Below are positions 33,728 to 42,800 of a stretch of 64,000 nt of DNA, piece by piece (positions within the stretch are counted from its first letter, which is position 1; the number at the start of each line of letters is the position of its first letter). The position numbers and the translations under genes are program-made. The notes under the pieces were generated by a model. That model was not told the origin of the DNA. It was given only the letters and a program-made list of their open reading frames with translations, and did no database searches. Location: positions 186,001-250,000 of the forward strand of contig JAGVMP010000011.1 in the NCBI GenBank assembly GCA_020053735.1. Direction: 5' to 3'. The DNA is from Pseudomonadota bacterium (lineage in GTDB: Bacteria > Pseudomonadota > Gammaproteobacteria > Burkholderiales > Methylophilaceae).

Positions 33728-34540
33728 ATGCTGATATATCGCCATAAATTACCTATACGCATCATGCATTGGATTAATGTGCTGTGCTTTATTGTGCTAT
33801 TAATGAGTGGCCTGAATATTTTTAACGCTCATCCGGCGCTCTATATAGGCAAATCTTCATACACTGGTCGCCCGCCAATATTAGAGATGAAGGCCGCACA
33901 AAAAACGAACGGGGAATTAGTCGGCATTACTAAAGTATTTGGCTACCAACTTAATACCACTGGCTTATTTGGCGCTTCAGTAGGCCCAAAAGGTAATTTA
34001 ATCAAGCGTGGGTTTCCAAGCTGGCTGACTGTTCCAGGGCCAAATTGGCTGGCAAAGGCAAGGCACTGGCACTTTTTCTTTGCTTGGTTATTTGTTGTTA
34101 ACGGTATTTGTTACGTTGCTTATTCATTCTTAACCAAACATATGCAGCGCGACCTTTTAACCACTAAAAGTGACCGCGCTTCTATCTGGCAATCGATAAA
34201 AGATCATGTGCGTTTCAAACATGCCAGTGGTGAAGATGCCAAGCGGTACAATGTGCTGCAAAAAATAGCTTATTTAAGTGTCATTTTTATATTGCTACCA
34301 CTGGTGATTTTAATGGGAATGGCAATGTCGCCTTTTTTAAATTCGTTATTGCCTGGCTGGGTAGATTTATTTGGTGGCCGTCAATCTGCTCGCACCATTC
34401 ATTTTATTGTGGCTTGGCTGCTAATCGGTTTTGTATTTATTCATGTGTTTGAAGTAATCATTACAGGTGTTTGGAATAATTTACGCTCGATGATTACTGG
34501 GCAATATCACATTGATGCATCGCATAAAAAGGACAATTAA
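33728..34540 (+). CDS. Cytochrome b561-type membrane protein
   Basis: A 270-residue membrane protein with four hydrophobic segments (WINVLCFIVLLMSGLNIF, HWHFFFAWLFVVNGICYVAY, IAYLSVIFILLPLVILMGMAM, IHFIVAWLLIGFVFIHVFEV). Histidines within or at the edges of helices (RIMHWINV, RHWHFFF, TIHFIVAW, IHVFEV) fit bis-haem b ligation. It should pass electrons between quinone and the molybdoenzyme encoded 2 bp downstream. This pairing with a SUOX-like gene is common. Confidence 0.88.
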   Translation: MLIYRHKLPIRIMHWINVLCFIVLLMSGLNIFNAHPALYIGKSSYTGRPPILEMKAAQKTNGELVGITKVFGYQLNTTGLFGASVGPKGNLIKRGFPSWLTVPGPNWLAKARHWHFFFAWLFVVNGICYVAYSFLTKHMQRDLLTTKSDRASIWQSIKDHVRFKHASGEDAKRYNVLQKIAYLSVIFILLPLVILMGMAMSPFLNSLLPGWVDLFGGRQSARTIHFIVAWLLIGFVFIHVFEVIITGVWNNLRSMITGQYHIDASHKKDN

Positions 34541-34542
34541 TC

Positions 34543-35331
34543 ATGCCACAACGATACAATTCACACCAGCATGAAAGAAGACGCTTTTTATCGCGTCTAT
34601 TGTTAGGCGCTGGAACAGTTGTGTTGGCAGGTTGCGATAAGCTTTCACACTCAGAGTGGTTTGGTAAGGTGTTAAGTACTGGCGAAAGCTTAACCAAAAG
34701 TACGCATCATTTATTGCGCACCCGCAGGGCAATGGCGCAAGAGTTTGACGAAGCAGATTTATCACCTAGCTTTCGTAGCAATGGCACCTCTTCCCCCAAT
34801 AGTATGGAATATCAAACTTTAGCTAAAAATAATTTTTTAGATTGGGCATTAACGATTGATGGCTTGGTAGAAAACCCGCTCAAGCTGACATTGGCACAAA
34901 TACAAGTGCTGCCGAGCCGAACACAAATTACGCGGCACGACTGCGTAGAAGGTTGGAGCGCAATTGGTAAATGGAAAGGCACGCCGTTGCATGAGTTGCT
35001 GGCACTGGCTAAACCAACAACGCAAGCAAAATACGCGGTGTTTCATTGTGCCGACCCGATGAAAGATGATGGCACTCACCTCTACTACGAAAGTATTGAT
35101 ATGGACGACGCGTTTCACGCGCAAACCATTCTGGCTTATCAACTAAATGATGAAACCCTGCCAATTAAAAATGGCGCACCCATTAGGCTGCGAGTAGAAC
35201 GGCAACTAGGCTATAAGCATGCCAAATACATTATGCGCATTGAGTTAGTAGAAAGTTTTAAGCATATTGAGGGTGGCAAAGGCGGCTATTGGGAAGATGC
35301 AGCAGACTACGAGTGGTATGCTGGGATTTAA
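34543..35331 (+). CDS. Sulfite oxidase-like molybdoenzyme with Tat/lipoprotein signal
   Basis: A 262-residue protein. The N-terminus ERRRFLSRLLLGAGTVVLAGC combines a twin-arginine motif with a lipobox, so the folded protein is exported by Tat and lipid-anchored. The mature part is a SUOX/YedY-type Mo-binding domain: TRHDCVEGWSAIGKWKGTPL has the molybdenum-ligating Cys, followed by VFHCADPM, YYESIDMDDAFHAQTILAY and APIRLRVERQLGYKHAKYI. The physiological substrate is unknown. It starts 2 bp after the cytochrome b gene, its probable redox partner. Confidence 0.9.
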   Translation: MPQRYNSHQHERRRFLSRLLLGAGTVVLAGCDKLSHSEWFGKVLSTGESLTKSTHHLLRTRRAMAQEFDEADLSPSFRSNGTSSPNSMEYQTLAKNNFLDWALTIDGLVENPLKLTLAQIQVLPSRTQITRHDCVEGWSAIGKWKGTPLHELLALAKPTTQAKYAVFHCADPMKDDGTHLYYESIDMDDAFHAQTILAYQLNDETLPIKNGAPIRLRVERQLGYKHAKYIMRIELVESFKHIEGGKGGYWEDAADYEWYAGI

Positions 35332-35354
35332 ATCACTTTCATTAATTTAACAAG

Positions 35355-36497
35355 ATGAATCAAACTAACAAGGCCTTAACATTATTAGGCGGCATTACGC
35401 CCAGCCAATTTTTGACTGAATATTGGCAGAAAAAACCGTTACTAATTCGACAGGCGATTCCTAATTTCACTGGCTTGTTAAACCCCAATGAGTTAGCTGG
35501 CTTGGCTTGCGAGGACGATGTGCAAGCAAGAATTATCTCGTTTAAAAAAGACAAATGGACAGTTAAAAATAGCCCCTTTGATGAAGATGATTTTACTAAA
35601 TTGCCAAAAGCGGATTGGACGCTGTTGGTGCAAAACGTGAACCACTATTTGCCAGAAGCGGCAGACCTATTGGCTTTGTTCAGTTTTATTCCACATGCGC
35701 GTTTAGATGATTTAATGATGAGCTACGCACCCAAGGGTAGCGGCATAGGCGCACACGTAGATTCGTACGATGTATTTTTGCTGCAAGGCGCAGGCAAGCG
35801 CAATTGGAAAATATCCGCACAACTAGATTTGAGTTTGGTAGGAAACGCGCCACTTAAAATTCTGCAAAATTTTAAAGCTGAACAAGAATGGACGCTGGAA
35901 GCGGGTGATATGCTTTATCTGCCACCGCAGGTTGCGCATTGGGGCGTATCGGAATCTGACGACTGCATGACCTATTCGATTGGCTTTCGCGCACCAAAAA
36001 CGCAAGAACTCATGCATGAGTTCTTGAACTATCTACAAGATAATATTAGCGCAGACGGTTTGTATACTGACGCAGATTTAGCACTGCAAAAACATCCTGC
36101 TGAAATCAGTAGCACGATGGTGAAAAGGGTCAGCAGCGCGTTGCAAGAACTGACATGGGATAAGCAACATGTTGCGGATTTTTTAGGCCGATATTTAACG
36201 GAGCCGAAACTAGGCGTGCTTTTTACACCAGCACGCAAAATATCTAAAGCTGAATTTACTAAACAGCTGACCGCAAAAACTTTATTGCTGAGTTTAAAGT
36301 CTCAATTATTATTTACACACGACAATTTTTATTTGAATGGCGAGAAATTAGCGGTGCCAGCCGAATTAAACGAGGTGATTAAGCATTTGGCAGATAAAAA
36401 GTACTTAAATATCACTGCCCTGCAAGCCAATATCCATGCGGCCTGCAGCGATGCACTTTATGAAGCTTATTCCGCAGGCTACCTCTGTTTTAAATAG
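35355..36497 (+). CDS. roxA: Ribosomal protein L16 arginine hydroxylase (JmjC/cupin oxygenase)
   Basis: A 380-residue protein of the YcfD/RoxA family, 2-oxoglutarate and Fe(II)-dependent oxygenases that hydroxylate an arginine of L16. The N-terminal TPSQFLTEYWQKKPLLIRQA is typical. The iron site H-x-D is in GIGAHVDSYDVFLLQ and the distal His in YLPPQVAHWGVSES. The C-terminal winged-helix part (from about 225) is present, so it is full length. It starts 24 bp after the molybdoenzyme gene. Confidence 0.92.
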   Translation: MNQTNKALTLLGGITPSQFLTEYWQKKPLLIRQAIPNFTGLLNPNELAGLACEDDVQARIISFKKDKWTVKNSPFDEDDFTKLPKADWTLLVQNVNHYLPEAADLLALFSFIPHARLDDLMMSYAPKGSGIGAHVDSYDVFLLQGAGKRNWKISAQLDLSLVGNAPLKILQNFKAEQEWTLEAGDMLYLPPQVAHWGVSESDDCMTYSIGFRAPKTQELMHEFLNYLQDNISADGLYTDADLALQKHPAEISSTMVKRVSSALQELTWDKQHVADFLGRYLTEPKLGVLFTPARKISKAEFTKQLTAKTLLLSLKSQLLFTHDNFYLNGEKLAVPAELNEVIKHLADKKYLNITALQANIHAACSDALYEAYSAGYLCFK

Positions 36498-36534
36498 GCG
36501 TTTTAGACGTAGGTAATTAATTTAGGTAATCAAT

Positions 36535-37029
36535 ATGAGCGAAACCGAATTAGCACCTAACACGATTATTTTGGGCGAGCGCAATTATGAAGCGGCGCTG
36601 GATATTGTGATTGCGCATGCCGAAAGTGAATTGCTGATTTTTGACCAGAACTTTGAACATGGCGATTACGCCAGCGCGAAGCGATTTGAACAGTTATTTG
36701 AGTTTTTAAGCAAAGACAATTTAAGCAAACTGACGATTATTTTGCAAAATACTGAACACTTTATTCAGCACTGTCCGCGTTTATTTGAATTGCTAAAAAA
36801 TTATGGTCACAAAATGGTGGTATACGAAACGAACGACACGGCCAAAGTAGCCAAGGATTGTTTTGTGATTGCCGATAAACAGCACTATGTGCGGCGCTTT
36901 CATATTGACCAAGCACGCTTTAAGTATGCGCTGAATGATGTGGAAGAATGCGCAAACTTAAGTATGCGTTTTGATGAATTGCTGGATGAAATCACCGAAG
37001 CAGTTTCGGCGACCAAATTGGGCTTATAA
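36535..37029 (+). CDS. DUF7931-like hypothetical protein
   Basis: A 164-residue cytoplasmic protein (YEAALDIVIAHAESELLIFD, LTIILQNTEHFIQHCPRLFELLK, KDCFVIADKQHYVRRFH). The pattern is that of a small PLD-like fold in which the usual HKD catalytic motif is not evident. Such proteins recur in betaproteobacteria, often near roxA; function unknown. It ends 3 bp before the secretin-like gene, so the two are coupled. Confidence 0.65.
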   Translation: MSETELAPNTIILGERNYEAALDIVIAHAESELLIFDQNFEHGDYASAKRFEQLFEFLSKDNLSKLTIILQNTEHFIQHCPRLFELLKNYGHKMVVYETNDTAKVAKDCFVIADKQHYVRRFHIDQARFKYALNDVEECANLSMRFDELLDEITEAVSATKLGL

Positions 37030-37032
37030 ACA

Positions 37033-37860
37033 ATGAAAAAGTTTTTACTTACTTTGTTGCTATTCAGTTTTACTTTATTCGCAAAAATAACGTTTGCCGA
37101 AACAGAATTTAAGATTTTCACGCTACAGCATCGTTTTGCCAGCGATTTACTACCACTAGTTGACCCCATGGTAGGCGCTGACGGCACGGCTAACGGCATC
37201 GATAATCAGTTGATTATTCGTGCGCAGCCAGAACGCATGCGCGAAATTGAAGCACTAGTGATGCAAATGGATGCTGCCCGCGTTAACCGAAAAATTAGCG
37301 TGAGCACTAGCAACCATCTACAAAGCCAACGCGAGCGCACCGAAGCTAGCGGCAAGGTAAAAATGGGCAAGGTGATAGTCGGTAATGACAGGCGTGCCCA
37401 AAATTCAAACAGACCAAACACTGGCAATATAGATATTGAACGCAATACAAGCAACACCCAGCAAAGCAGTAACCAATTTATTAACGTGCTTGATGGTGAG
37501 CGCGCATTTATCCGCGTCGGTCAACTTGTGCCGTTTACTCAGGAATGGGTGACTATGACGCAACGCTATATTCAAGTGGATAGATTTACCGATTGGCGCG
37601 AAGTGGCGACAGGTTTTGCAGTGCGGCCACGAACGATAGGCAATGAGGTCGAGCTTGAAATCACCCCACGTATTGCTAGAATGAACAATCAAGGTTTTAT
37701 TGATTTTGAAGAACTCACTACCGTTATCCGAACCCGTCTCGGTGACTGGGTGGATATTGGTGGCACTATGCAACAAAATGATGAAGTTAGCCGCAAAATT
37801 TTAGGCATTCAAAACAGCTCTAGCCAGCAAAAAAGCAGCCTAAGCGTTAAAGTTGATTAA
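37033..37860 (+). CDS. Short secretin-domain protein
   Basis: A 275-residue exported protein (signal MKKFLLTLLLFSFTLFAKITFA). An N-terminal NolW-like segment (IFTLQHRFASDLLPLVDPMV, LIIRAQPERMREIEALVMQMD) is followed by a secretin-like beta region (VATGFAVRPRTIGNEVELEITPRI, GDWVDIGG). True type II/IV pilus secretins are 600-800 residues, so this is a minimal form. No secretion-system genes are nearby. It may form or line a small outer-membrane ring, or act as an accessory. Confidence 0.75.
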   Translation: MKKFLLTLLLFSFTLFAKITFAETEFKIFTLQHRFASDLLPLVDPMVGADGTANGIDNQLIIRAQPERMREIEALVMQMDAARVNRKISVSTSNHLQSQRERTEASGKVKMGKVIVGNDRRAQNSNRPNTGNIDIERNTSNTQQSSNQFINVLDGERAFIRVGQLVPFTQEWVTMTQRYIQVDRFTDWREVATGFAVRPRTIGNEVELEITPRIARMNNQGFIDFEELTTVIRTRLGDWVDIGGTMQQNDEVSRKILGIQNSSSQQKSSLSVKVD

Positions 37861-38059
37861 AAAAGCTGATAATGAATTGAAGTTTTGGCGCTAAATTGTT
37901 GCGAATCAACGACTTTCTCCTCTGAAATTCAGCAAAAATCCAAAAATTAGTGGAATTTTTTACAATTACTGTTAAAATTCATGCACTCGGTTGGACTAAA
38001 GGTGGTCCTCCGTAACTGGTTTAACTTTAGTTCAATTCAATACGTTTAAGGATACAAAA

Positions 38060-38269
38060 ATGACACGTTCTGCTCTATTAGCTGCATTATTAGCTCTTGC
38101 TTTAACTGCTTGTGGCGAAAAACCTGCTGAAGAAGCTCCTGCTGCTGAAGCTGCTCCAATGGAAGCTCCTGCTGCTGAAGCTGCTCCAATGGAAGCTCCT
38201 GCTGCTGAAGCTGCTCCAATGGAAGCTCCTGCTGAAGCTGCTCCTGCTGAAGCTCCAGCTGCACCATAA
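38060..38269 (+). CDS. Ala/Pro/Glu-rich mini-lipoprotein with internal tandem repeats
   Basis: A 69-residue protein: signal with lipobox (LLALALTACGEKP, lipid Cys near residue 18), then three perfect copies of the decapeptide APAAEAAPME and a degenerate end. The repeat is an exact 30-bp tandem (38135-38164, 38165-38194, 38195-38224), so copy number is likely to vary by slippage. AAGGAT precedes the ATG. A flexible envelope lipoprotein is the likely product; function unknown. Confidence 0.75.
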   Translation: MTRSALLAALLALALTACGEKPAEEAPAAEAAPMEAPAAEAAPMEAPAAEAAPMEAPAEAAPAEAPAAP

Positions 38270-38312
38270 GCTAATATTTAAAAAACTAGATTTAGTTTTT
38301 TAAAAGCTTTAT

Positions 38313-38344
38313 AAAAAAGCCGACTGTTAGTCGGCTTTTTTTAT
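38313..38344 (+). terminator. Rho-independent terminator after the mini-lipoprotein gene
   Basis: AAAAAAGCCGACT-GTT-AGTCGGCTTTTTTT, a near-perfect stem with strong T-run. A weaker AAAAAACTA/TAGTTTTTT hairpin lies 20 bp upstream. Confidence 0.92.
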
Positions 38345-38383
38345 TACTTATTTATTTAAACTGAAAAATTTAGATGGGTCTAT

Positions 38384-39157
38384 TTAGTTAAAGCTACGCC
38401 AAGCAAAGCCATCATCCTGTTGTGCGATGCCCACCCAATCTTGTGCGCAATTAAGCACTTGACTCAGGGCATTTTTGGCCAAATCAGACCTGTTGTTTTT
38501 AGCGCTTAAATGGGCAGCAATAATGTGCTTAAGCTTGCTGTTATCTAGCTTAGCCAATAAAGCGGCTGCACTTTGATTATCTAAATGTCCCAATCGACTA
38601 CCAACACGTTTTTTTAACGGCCAAGCGTAAGGACCGTTTTCTAGCATGTTTAAATCGTGATTGCACTCCAGCACCAAGCCATCGCAGCCAGTTAATATTT
38701 GCTCAATATGTGCGGTAGAAGAGCCCGCATCGGTGAGCACGCCTAACTTGTGGTTACCATCACTAAAGGTGAATTGTGTAGGTTCTCGTGCGTCGTGAGG
38801 CACCGGATATGGGTTAATTTGAATATTCTCGATAGAAAATTGTGTATGGCTATCAATAATATTGATTTGAATTAGTGCCGACTCTGGAATATAGCGCTGA
38901 CACATTTTTAGACTGCCATGAGACAACCATACAGGTAGATTGTATTTTGCAGCAAATTTAAACGCGCCCTTGGCATGATCGTCGTGCTCATGCGTTACTA
39001 AAATTCCAGTCATCTGCTCAGGGGTTAAATCTAACTTTTGCAGGCGCTTTACTACTTCATTTGGCGAAAACCCACAGTCTAATAACAGACGCGTGTTTGC
39101 TTTTTCAACCACTAGGCAGTTGCCCGCACTGCCACTGCCTAGCGAAGCAAAACGCAT
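38384..39157 (-). CDS. MBL-fold metallohydrolase (YycJ/WalJ type)
   Basis: A 257-residue metallo-beta-lactamase fold protein. Metal-binding motif THEHDDHAKG near residue 56, further His in YPVPHDAREP and AAHLSAKNNRSDLA, and an N-terminal FASLGSGSAGNCLVVE that is diagnostic for the YycJ subgroup. These are predicted 5'-3' DNA exonuclease-like enzymes. It follows bamC by 14 bp on the same strand, and dapA-bamC-MBL is a common betaproteobacterial order. Confidence 0.9.
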   Translation of the reverse strand: MRFASLGSGSAGNCLVVEKANTRLLLDCGFSPNEVVKRLQKLDLTPEQMTGILVTHEHDDHAKGAFKFAAKYNLPVWLSHGSLKMCQRYIPESALIQINIIDSHTQFSIENIQINPYPVPHDAREPTQFTFSDGNHKLGVLTDAGSSTAHIEQILTGCDGLVLECNHDLNMLENGPYAWPLKKRVGSRLGHLDNQSAAALLAKLDNSKLKHIIAAHLSAKNNRSDLAKNALSQVLNCAQDWVGIAQQDDGFAWRSFN

Positions 39158-39171
39158 TAACTAATTTCCGT

Positions 39172-40470
39172 TTATTTTAATTGATCGTAAAGCAATGAAA
39201 TAATACGGTTTGCAGTACTGCTACGGTTACGTTTGTTTTCAGCGTCCACTACATTGACGCGGGTTGCGCCAGTTTCGGTCTCTGTTAGCTTAATACGATA
39301 TTGCTTGGCAGGGTCAGTTTTACCTTCGTCACCCTTCCAAAATTGCAGCTTATCTATAATGGTTTTTTCGTCTTTGGGTTTAGACTTATTTTCAACTTCC
39401 TCGTCATCTTTCCAAAACGCCAGCGTATCAATTAAACCCTTTTTCTTTTTCGGGCCATCATCAATATCTACATCGGCATAGCGCACAAAAAATAAACCAC
39501 TTGAGCGATCTTTATCTTCAATCACAAAACCAATTCTATCTAAGGCCAAACCTACTCTGCGCCAGCCGCGGTCATAGCTATCATTCAAGTTTAAGGTTAC
39601 GCTGCTGTCAGACTCTTTCACCACATCTGCGCGCTTTTCAATAACTGGATTAGACACAATTTGCTGTGCTCGTTTTTCTTCCACACCCAGTTTCACCATC
39701 AGGCGACGTAATAGTTCCGCATCCAAATCACCATCATTTTCTTCTGCTCTGTTTTCAGGTTTTGTACCCTCTAGGCGATAACCCGTTTCAACTTCACCGT
39801 AATTTGTGCGCACTCTATTTTTTCCATCATCTGGCGCACTAGTTACTGTGCGATGCGTCATATAAATTTCAGTCGAGCCTTCTGTTTCTCCACGCTCTAA
39901 ACGCGTGCGAAATTTGCGCCTATCAGCAAAACCAGAAAGTTTATCTAGCCATTTATCAAACTTCTCACCTATATTTTTTTTGTCATCTTGCGCTTTAATC
40001 GCGTCAGCTTCTATCCATTCGGTTTCCATGACACCTGTGTCTGGATTTTCCACACGCACCGCAAAGCCTTGCTCTATCCAAAATTCGCGCACCACAGGCC
40101 AAATTTTTTCTGCGGGTGCATTGACCACCAACCAGCGCTGCGCGCCAGCTTTTTCCATACGCACACCTTCAGAAGTAGGTAATACTTTCTCAACACCAGG
40201 CTCTTGACCTTCCTGAGCTTGGTTATAGGTATTGTAAGTAGTGCTGCCACCAGGCACGCTGTAAGCATCACTCGAATTCACCGATGTCAAATCTGGTGGG
40301 ACTTCTAATGGTTTAGAACGTCCAGCACCTTTGTAATCGGAGGTATTATCGATAAATGGAATAGAGTCACAGGCACTTAGCAATATTGCTACTAGGCCAA
40401 TTCCAATTAATTTGTATGTTATGTTTTTACTCAAGTTTTGATTCCTGTTTTGATTCATCGTCTGATTCAT
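39172..40470 (-). CDS. bamC: Outer membrane assembly lipoprotein BamC
   Basis: About 432 residues from ATG 40470. Lipobox IGLVAILLSACDSIP, then the BamC core (GLEVPPDLTS-like stretch KPLEVPPDLTSVN, then VRMEKAGAQRWLVV and WPVVREFWIEQGFAV) and a second helix-grip domain (YDRGWRRVGLALDRIGFVIEDKDRS). A Lys/Asp/Glu-rich insertion (about 345-395) with the repeat DTLAFWKDDEE and DKLQFWKGDEG interrupts the second domain. It is a component of the BAM complex. It follows dapA by 5-50 bp, as is usual. Confidence 0.92.
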   Translation of the reverse strand: MNQTMNQNRNQNLSKNITYKLIGIGLVAILLSACDSIPFIDNTSDYKGAGRSKPLEVPPDLTSVNSSDAYSVPGGSTTYNTYNQAQEGQEPGVEKVLPTSEGVRMEKAGAQRWLVVNAPAEKIWPVVREFWIEQGFAVRVENPDTGVMETEWIEADAIKAQDDKKNIGEKFDKWLDKLSGFADRRKFRTRLERGETEGSTEIYMTHRTVTSAPDDGKNRVRTNYGEVETGYRLEGTKPENRAEENDGDLDAELLRRLMVKLGVEEKRAQQIVSNPVIEKRADVVKESDSSVTLNLNDSYDRGWRRVGLALDRIGFVIEDKDRSSGLFFVRYADVDIDDGPKKKKGLIDTLAFWKDDEEVENKSKPKDEKTIIDKLQFWKGDEGKTDPAKQYRIKLTETETGATRVNVVDAENKRNRSSTANRIISLLYDQLK

Positions 40471-40517
40471 ATTTCTACCATCATATTTAATTAAACTGTA
40501 ATTTATAACCAACTAAT

Positions 40518-41393
40518 TCAATGAATGCCCGCTTGGCGCATGGCCGCACGCATCACATCATGGTACTGGGCTGATAAGTTTACCATCGGCAACCGTATAC
40601 CCGCTTTAATCATGCCCATTTGCTGCAGCGCCCATTTCACAGGAATGGGGTTAGCTTCCACAAATAATTTTTGATGCAACGCAAATAATTTAGCGTTAAC
40701 TTCGCAAGCACTTTTAACATCACCTGCCATCGCAGCTACACACATTTCATGCATCAATTTTGGTGCCACATTAGCAGTAACGGAAATCACGCCATGCCCA
40801 CCAAGCAACATCAGCGCCATACCAGTCGCATCATCACCACTATAAATAGCAAAATCTTTAGGCGCTCGCAGCAATAAATCTGTGCCGCGCTCTATGCCGC
40901 CAGTCGCATCTTTAATGCCGACAATATTATTAATTGCAGCCAACCTAATCACCGTGTCGTTACTGATATCGCAACCAGTACGGCCGGGTACATTGTATAA
41001 AATTTGCGGTACATCTACCGCGGCCGCGATTGCCTTGAAATGCTGATATAAGCCCTCTTGTGTGGGTTTGTTGTAATACGGCGCCACCAGCAAGCAAGCA
41101 TCTACACCTAATGCCTTTGCCTTAGCGGTCAGCTCAATCGCCTCAGCCGTTGAGTTTGCTCCTGTGCCGGCAATGACCGCGACACGGCCTTTTACATGTT
41201 CCACCGTGGTTTCAATCAGCAGGCAATGTTCAGCCACATTAACAGTGGGCGATTCACCCGTAGTGCCCACAATAACTATGCCATCAGTGCCAGCTTCAAT
41301 ATGCCAATCAATCAGCGCGCGCAATGCGTCTAAATCTAAACTGCCGTCATCAAACATGGGGGTGACAATAGCCACCATGCTACCTTGCAACAT
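40518..41393 (-). CDS. dapA: 4-hydroxy-tetrahydrodipicolinate synthase
   Basis: A 291-residue class I aldolase fold enzyme, first of the lysine/DAP branch: pyruvate plus aspartate semialdehyde. Seen: [24 protein letters not shown] with the catalytic Tyr in [11 protein letters not shown], and the Schiff-base Lys in GIKDATGG. Full length and with the usual start [13 protein letters not shown]. First gene of the dapA-bamC-MBL operon. Confidence 0.97.
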   Translation of the reverse strand: MLQGSMVAIVTPMFDDGSLDLDALRALIDWHIEAGTDGIVIVGTTGESPTVNVAEHCLLIETTVEHVKGRVAVIAGTGANSTAEAIELTAKAKALGVDACLLVAPYYNKPTQEGLYQHFKAIAAAVDVPQILYNVPGRTGCDISNDTVIRLAAINNIVGIKDATGGIERGTDLLLRAPKDFAIYSGDDATGMALMLLGGHGVISVTANVAPKLMHEMCVAAMAGDVKSACEVNAKLFALHQKLFVEANPIPVKWALQQMGMIKAGIRLPMVNLSAQYHDVMRAAMRQAGIH

Positions 41394-41641
41394 ATCAAAA
41401 CCTGCTGAATAAAAACGCTATTTTAACCGAAACTGACCGCTTAATGCACAAACGATGGTAAAGCAAACTCCAAATAAGTCATATATCATTTTTAATGCTA
41501 AAAATATAATAGTTGACGCTATTTTCTATGAACGCTTGAGCCTGAGTTTTGGTTGATTTGCGGCTACAAATTGCGCTTTAGGCGGCACAAAACAACGTAT
41601 AATTGCATCTAAGTAAAACCGCAGTAATCAGAGATAGGTTA

Positions 41642-42226
41642 ATGTCAGAAAGTTACATTTTTATTTTAATCAGCACCGTGTTGGTCAATAACATCGTGTT
41701 GGTAAAAATTTTAGGGTTATGCCCATTTATGGGGGTTTCCAAAAAGTTGGAAGCCTCAATCGGCATGGCAGCAGCTACTGCGTTTGTGCTGACCATTGGT
41801 AGTATGACCAGTTGGGCAATTAACTACTATTTGCTAGAACCAAATAGCTTGCAATATTTACGCACCCTGTCATTTATTGTGGTAATTGCGGGTGTCGTGC
41901 AATTTACCGAGATGGTGATGGAAAAAAGCTTTCCGCTGCTTTACCAAATGCTCGGCATCTTCTTGCCACTTATTACCACCAACTGCGCAGTGCTCGGCAT
42001 TCCGCTACTGAACGCACAAGCTAGCAAAAGCTTTATAGAATCAGGCTTATATGGCTTTGGCGGGGCGCTTGGTTTCTCATTGGTGTTGATTTTGTTCGCC
42101 AGCTTGCGCGAACGCCTAGAAGCTGCAGACGTTCCAAAAGCCTTTCAAGGATCCGCCATTGCCATGGTCACCGCTGCCTTAATGAGCTTAGCTTTTATGG
42201 GCTTTGCTGGCCTAGATAAATATTAA
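41642..42226 (+). CDS. rsxA: Electron transport complex subunit RsxA/RnfA
   Basis: A 194-residue membrane protein from ATG 41642 ([19 protein letters not shown]); longer in-frame TTG starts are unlikely. Six helices are typical of RnfA/NqrE. The Cys in [14 protein letters not shown] and in [11 protein letters not shown] are the conserved ones that bind an intramembrane iron-sulfur cluster. First gene of rsxABCDGE, an ion-translocating ferredoxin:NAD oxidoreductase or SoxR-reducing complex. A TATAAT lies at 41598-41603. Confidence 0.95.
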   Translation: MSESYIFILISTVLVNNIVLVKILGLCPFMGVSKKLEASIGMAAATAFVLTIGSMTSWAINYYLLEPNSLQYLRTLSFIVVIAGVVQFTEMVMEKSFPLLYQMLGIFLPLITTNCAVLGIPLLNAQASKSFIESGLYGFGGALGFSLVLILFASLRERLEAADVPKAFQGSAIAMVTAALMSLAFMGFAGLDKY

Positions 42227-42242
42227 AGCCGATAAATACTAA

Positions 42243-42800
42243 ATGTTAACCGCTTTATACATCATGATTGGCCTTGCGCTTGTTTTGGGTGGGGTACTGG
42301 GTTATGCCGCGCTTAAATTCAAAGTAGAGGGCGACCCGCTCATTGCCCGCATTGATGCCATTTTGCCACAAACACAATGTGGTCAATGTGGCTTCCCTGG
42401 TTGCAAACCTTATGCCACCGCAATCGCCGAAGGCCGCGCCGATATTAACCAATGCCCACCGGGTGGTGATGCTGGGGTACGGGCACTTGCCGATCTAATG
42501 GGCATGGAATACAAGCCACTGAATGCCGAAAATGGGGTAGAAAAACCTAAAGCAGTCGCGTTTATTGATGAGCCTGTGTGTATCGGCTGCACACTGTGTA
42601 TTCAAGCTTGCCCGGTCGATGCCATTCTAGGCGCAGCCAAGCATATGCACACCATTATCACTTCGGAGTGCACTGGCTGCGAGCTATGCGTAGCGCCCTG
42701 TCCAGTGGATTGTATCAGCATGGTACCGATTGCCGAAACGCCAGAAAACTGGAAGTGGAAATATCCCACCATCCCCATTAAACCCGTGATGACGTTGTAA
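42243..42800 (+). CDS. rsxB: Electron transport complex subunit RsxB/RnfB
   Basis: A 185-residue iron-sulfur protein. One N-terminal membrane helix ([21 protein letters not shown]), a [4Fe-4S] site in [17 protein letters not shown] with NQCPPGG, and two ferredoxin clusters ([16 protein letters not shown] and [16 protein letters not shown]). The last base of its stop codon is the first of the rsxC start, so the genes are translationally coupled. Confidence 0.96.
   Translation: MLTALYIMIGLALVLGGVLGYAALKFKVEGDPLIARIDAILPQTQCGQCGFPGCKPYATAIAEGRADINQCPPGGDAGVRALADLMGMEYKPLNAENGVEKPKAVAFIDEPVCIGCTLCIQACPVDAILGAAKHMHTIITSECTGCELCVAPCPVDCISMVPIAETPENWKWKYPTIPIKPVMTL

Noticed and set aside
38046-38267. 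Antisense frame rich in LQQQELPLEQ repeats opposite the mini-lipoprotein
   Set aside because: It is the mirror of the 30-bp tandem repeat in the real gene; the sense frame has the signal peptide, lipobox and ribosome binding site.
41603-41641. N-terminal extension of RsxA from an upstream TTG
   Set aside because: The family start MSESYIF is at 41642, and the extension overlaps the probable promoter.
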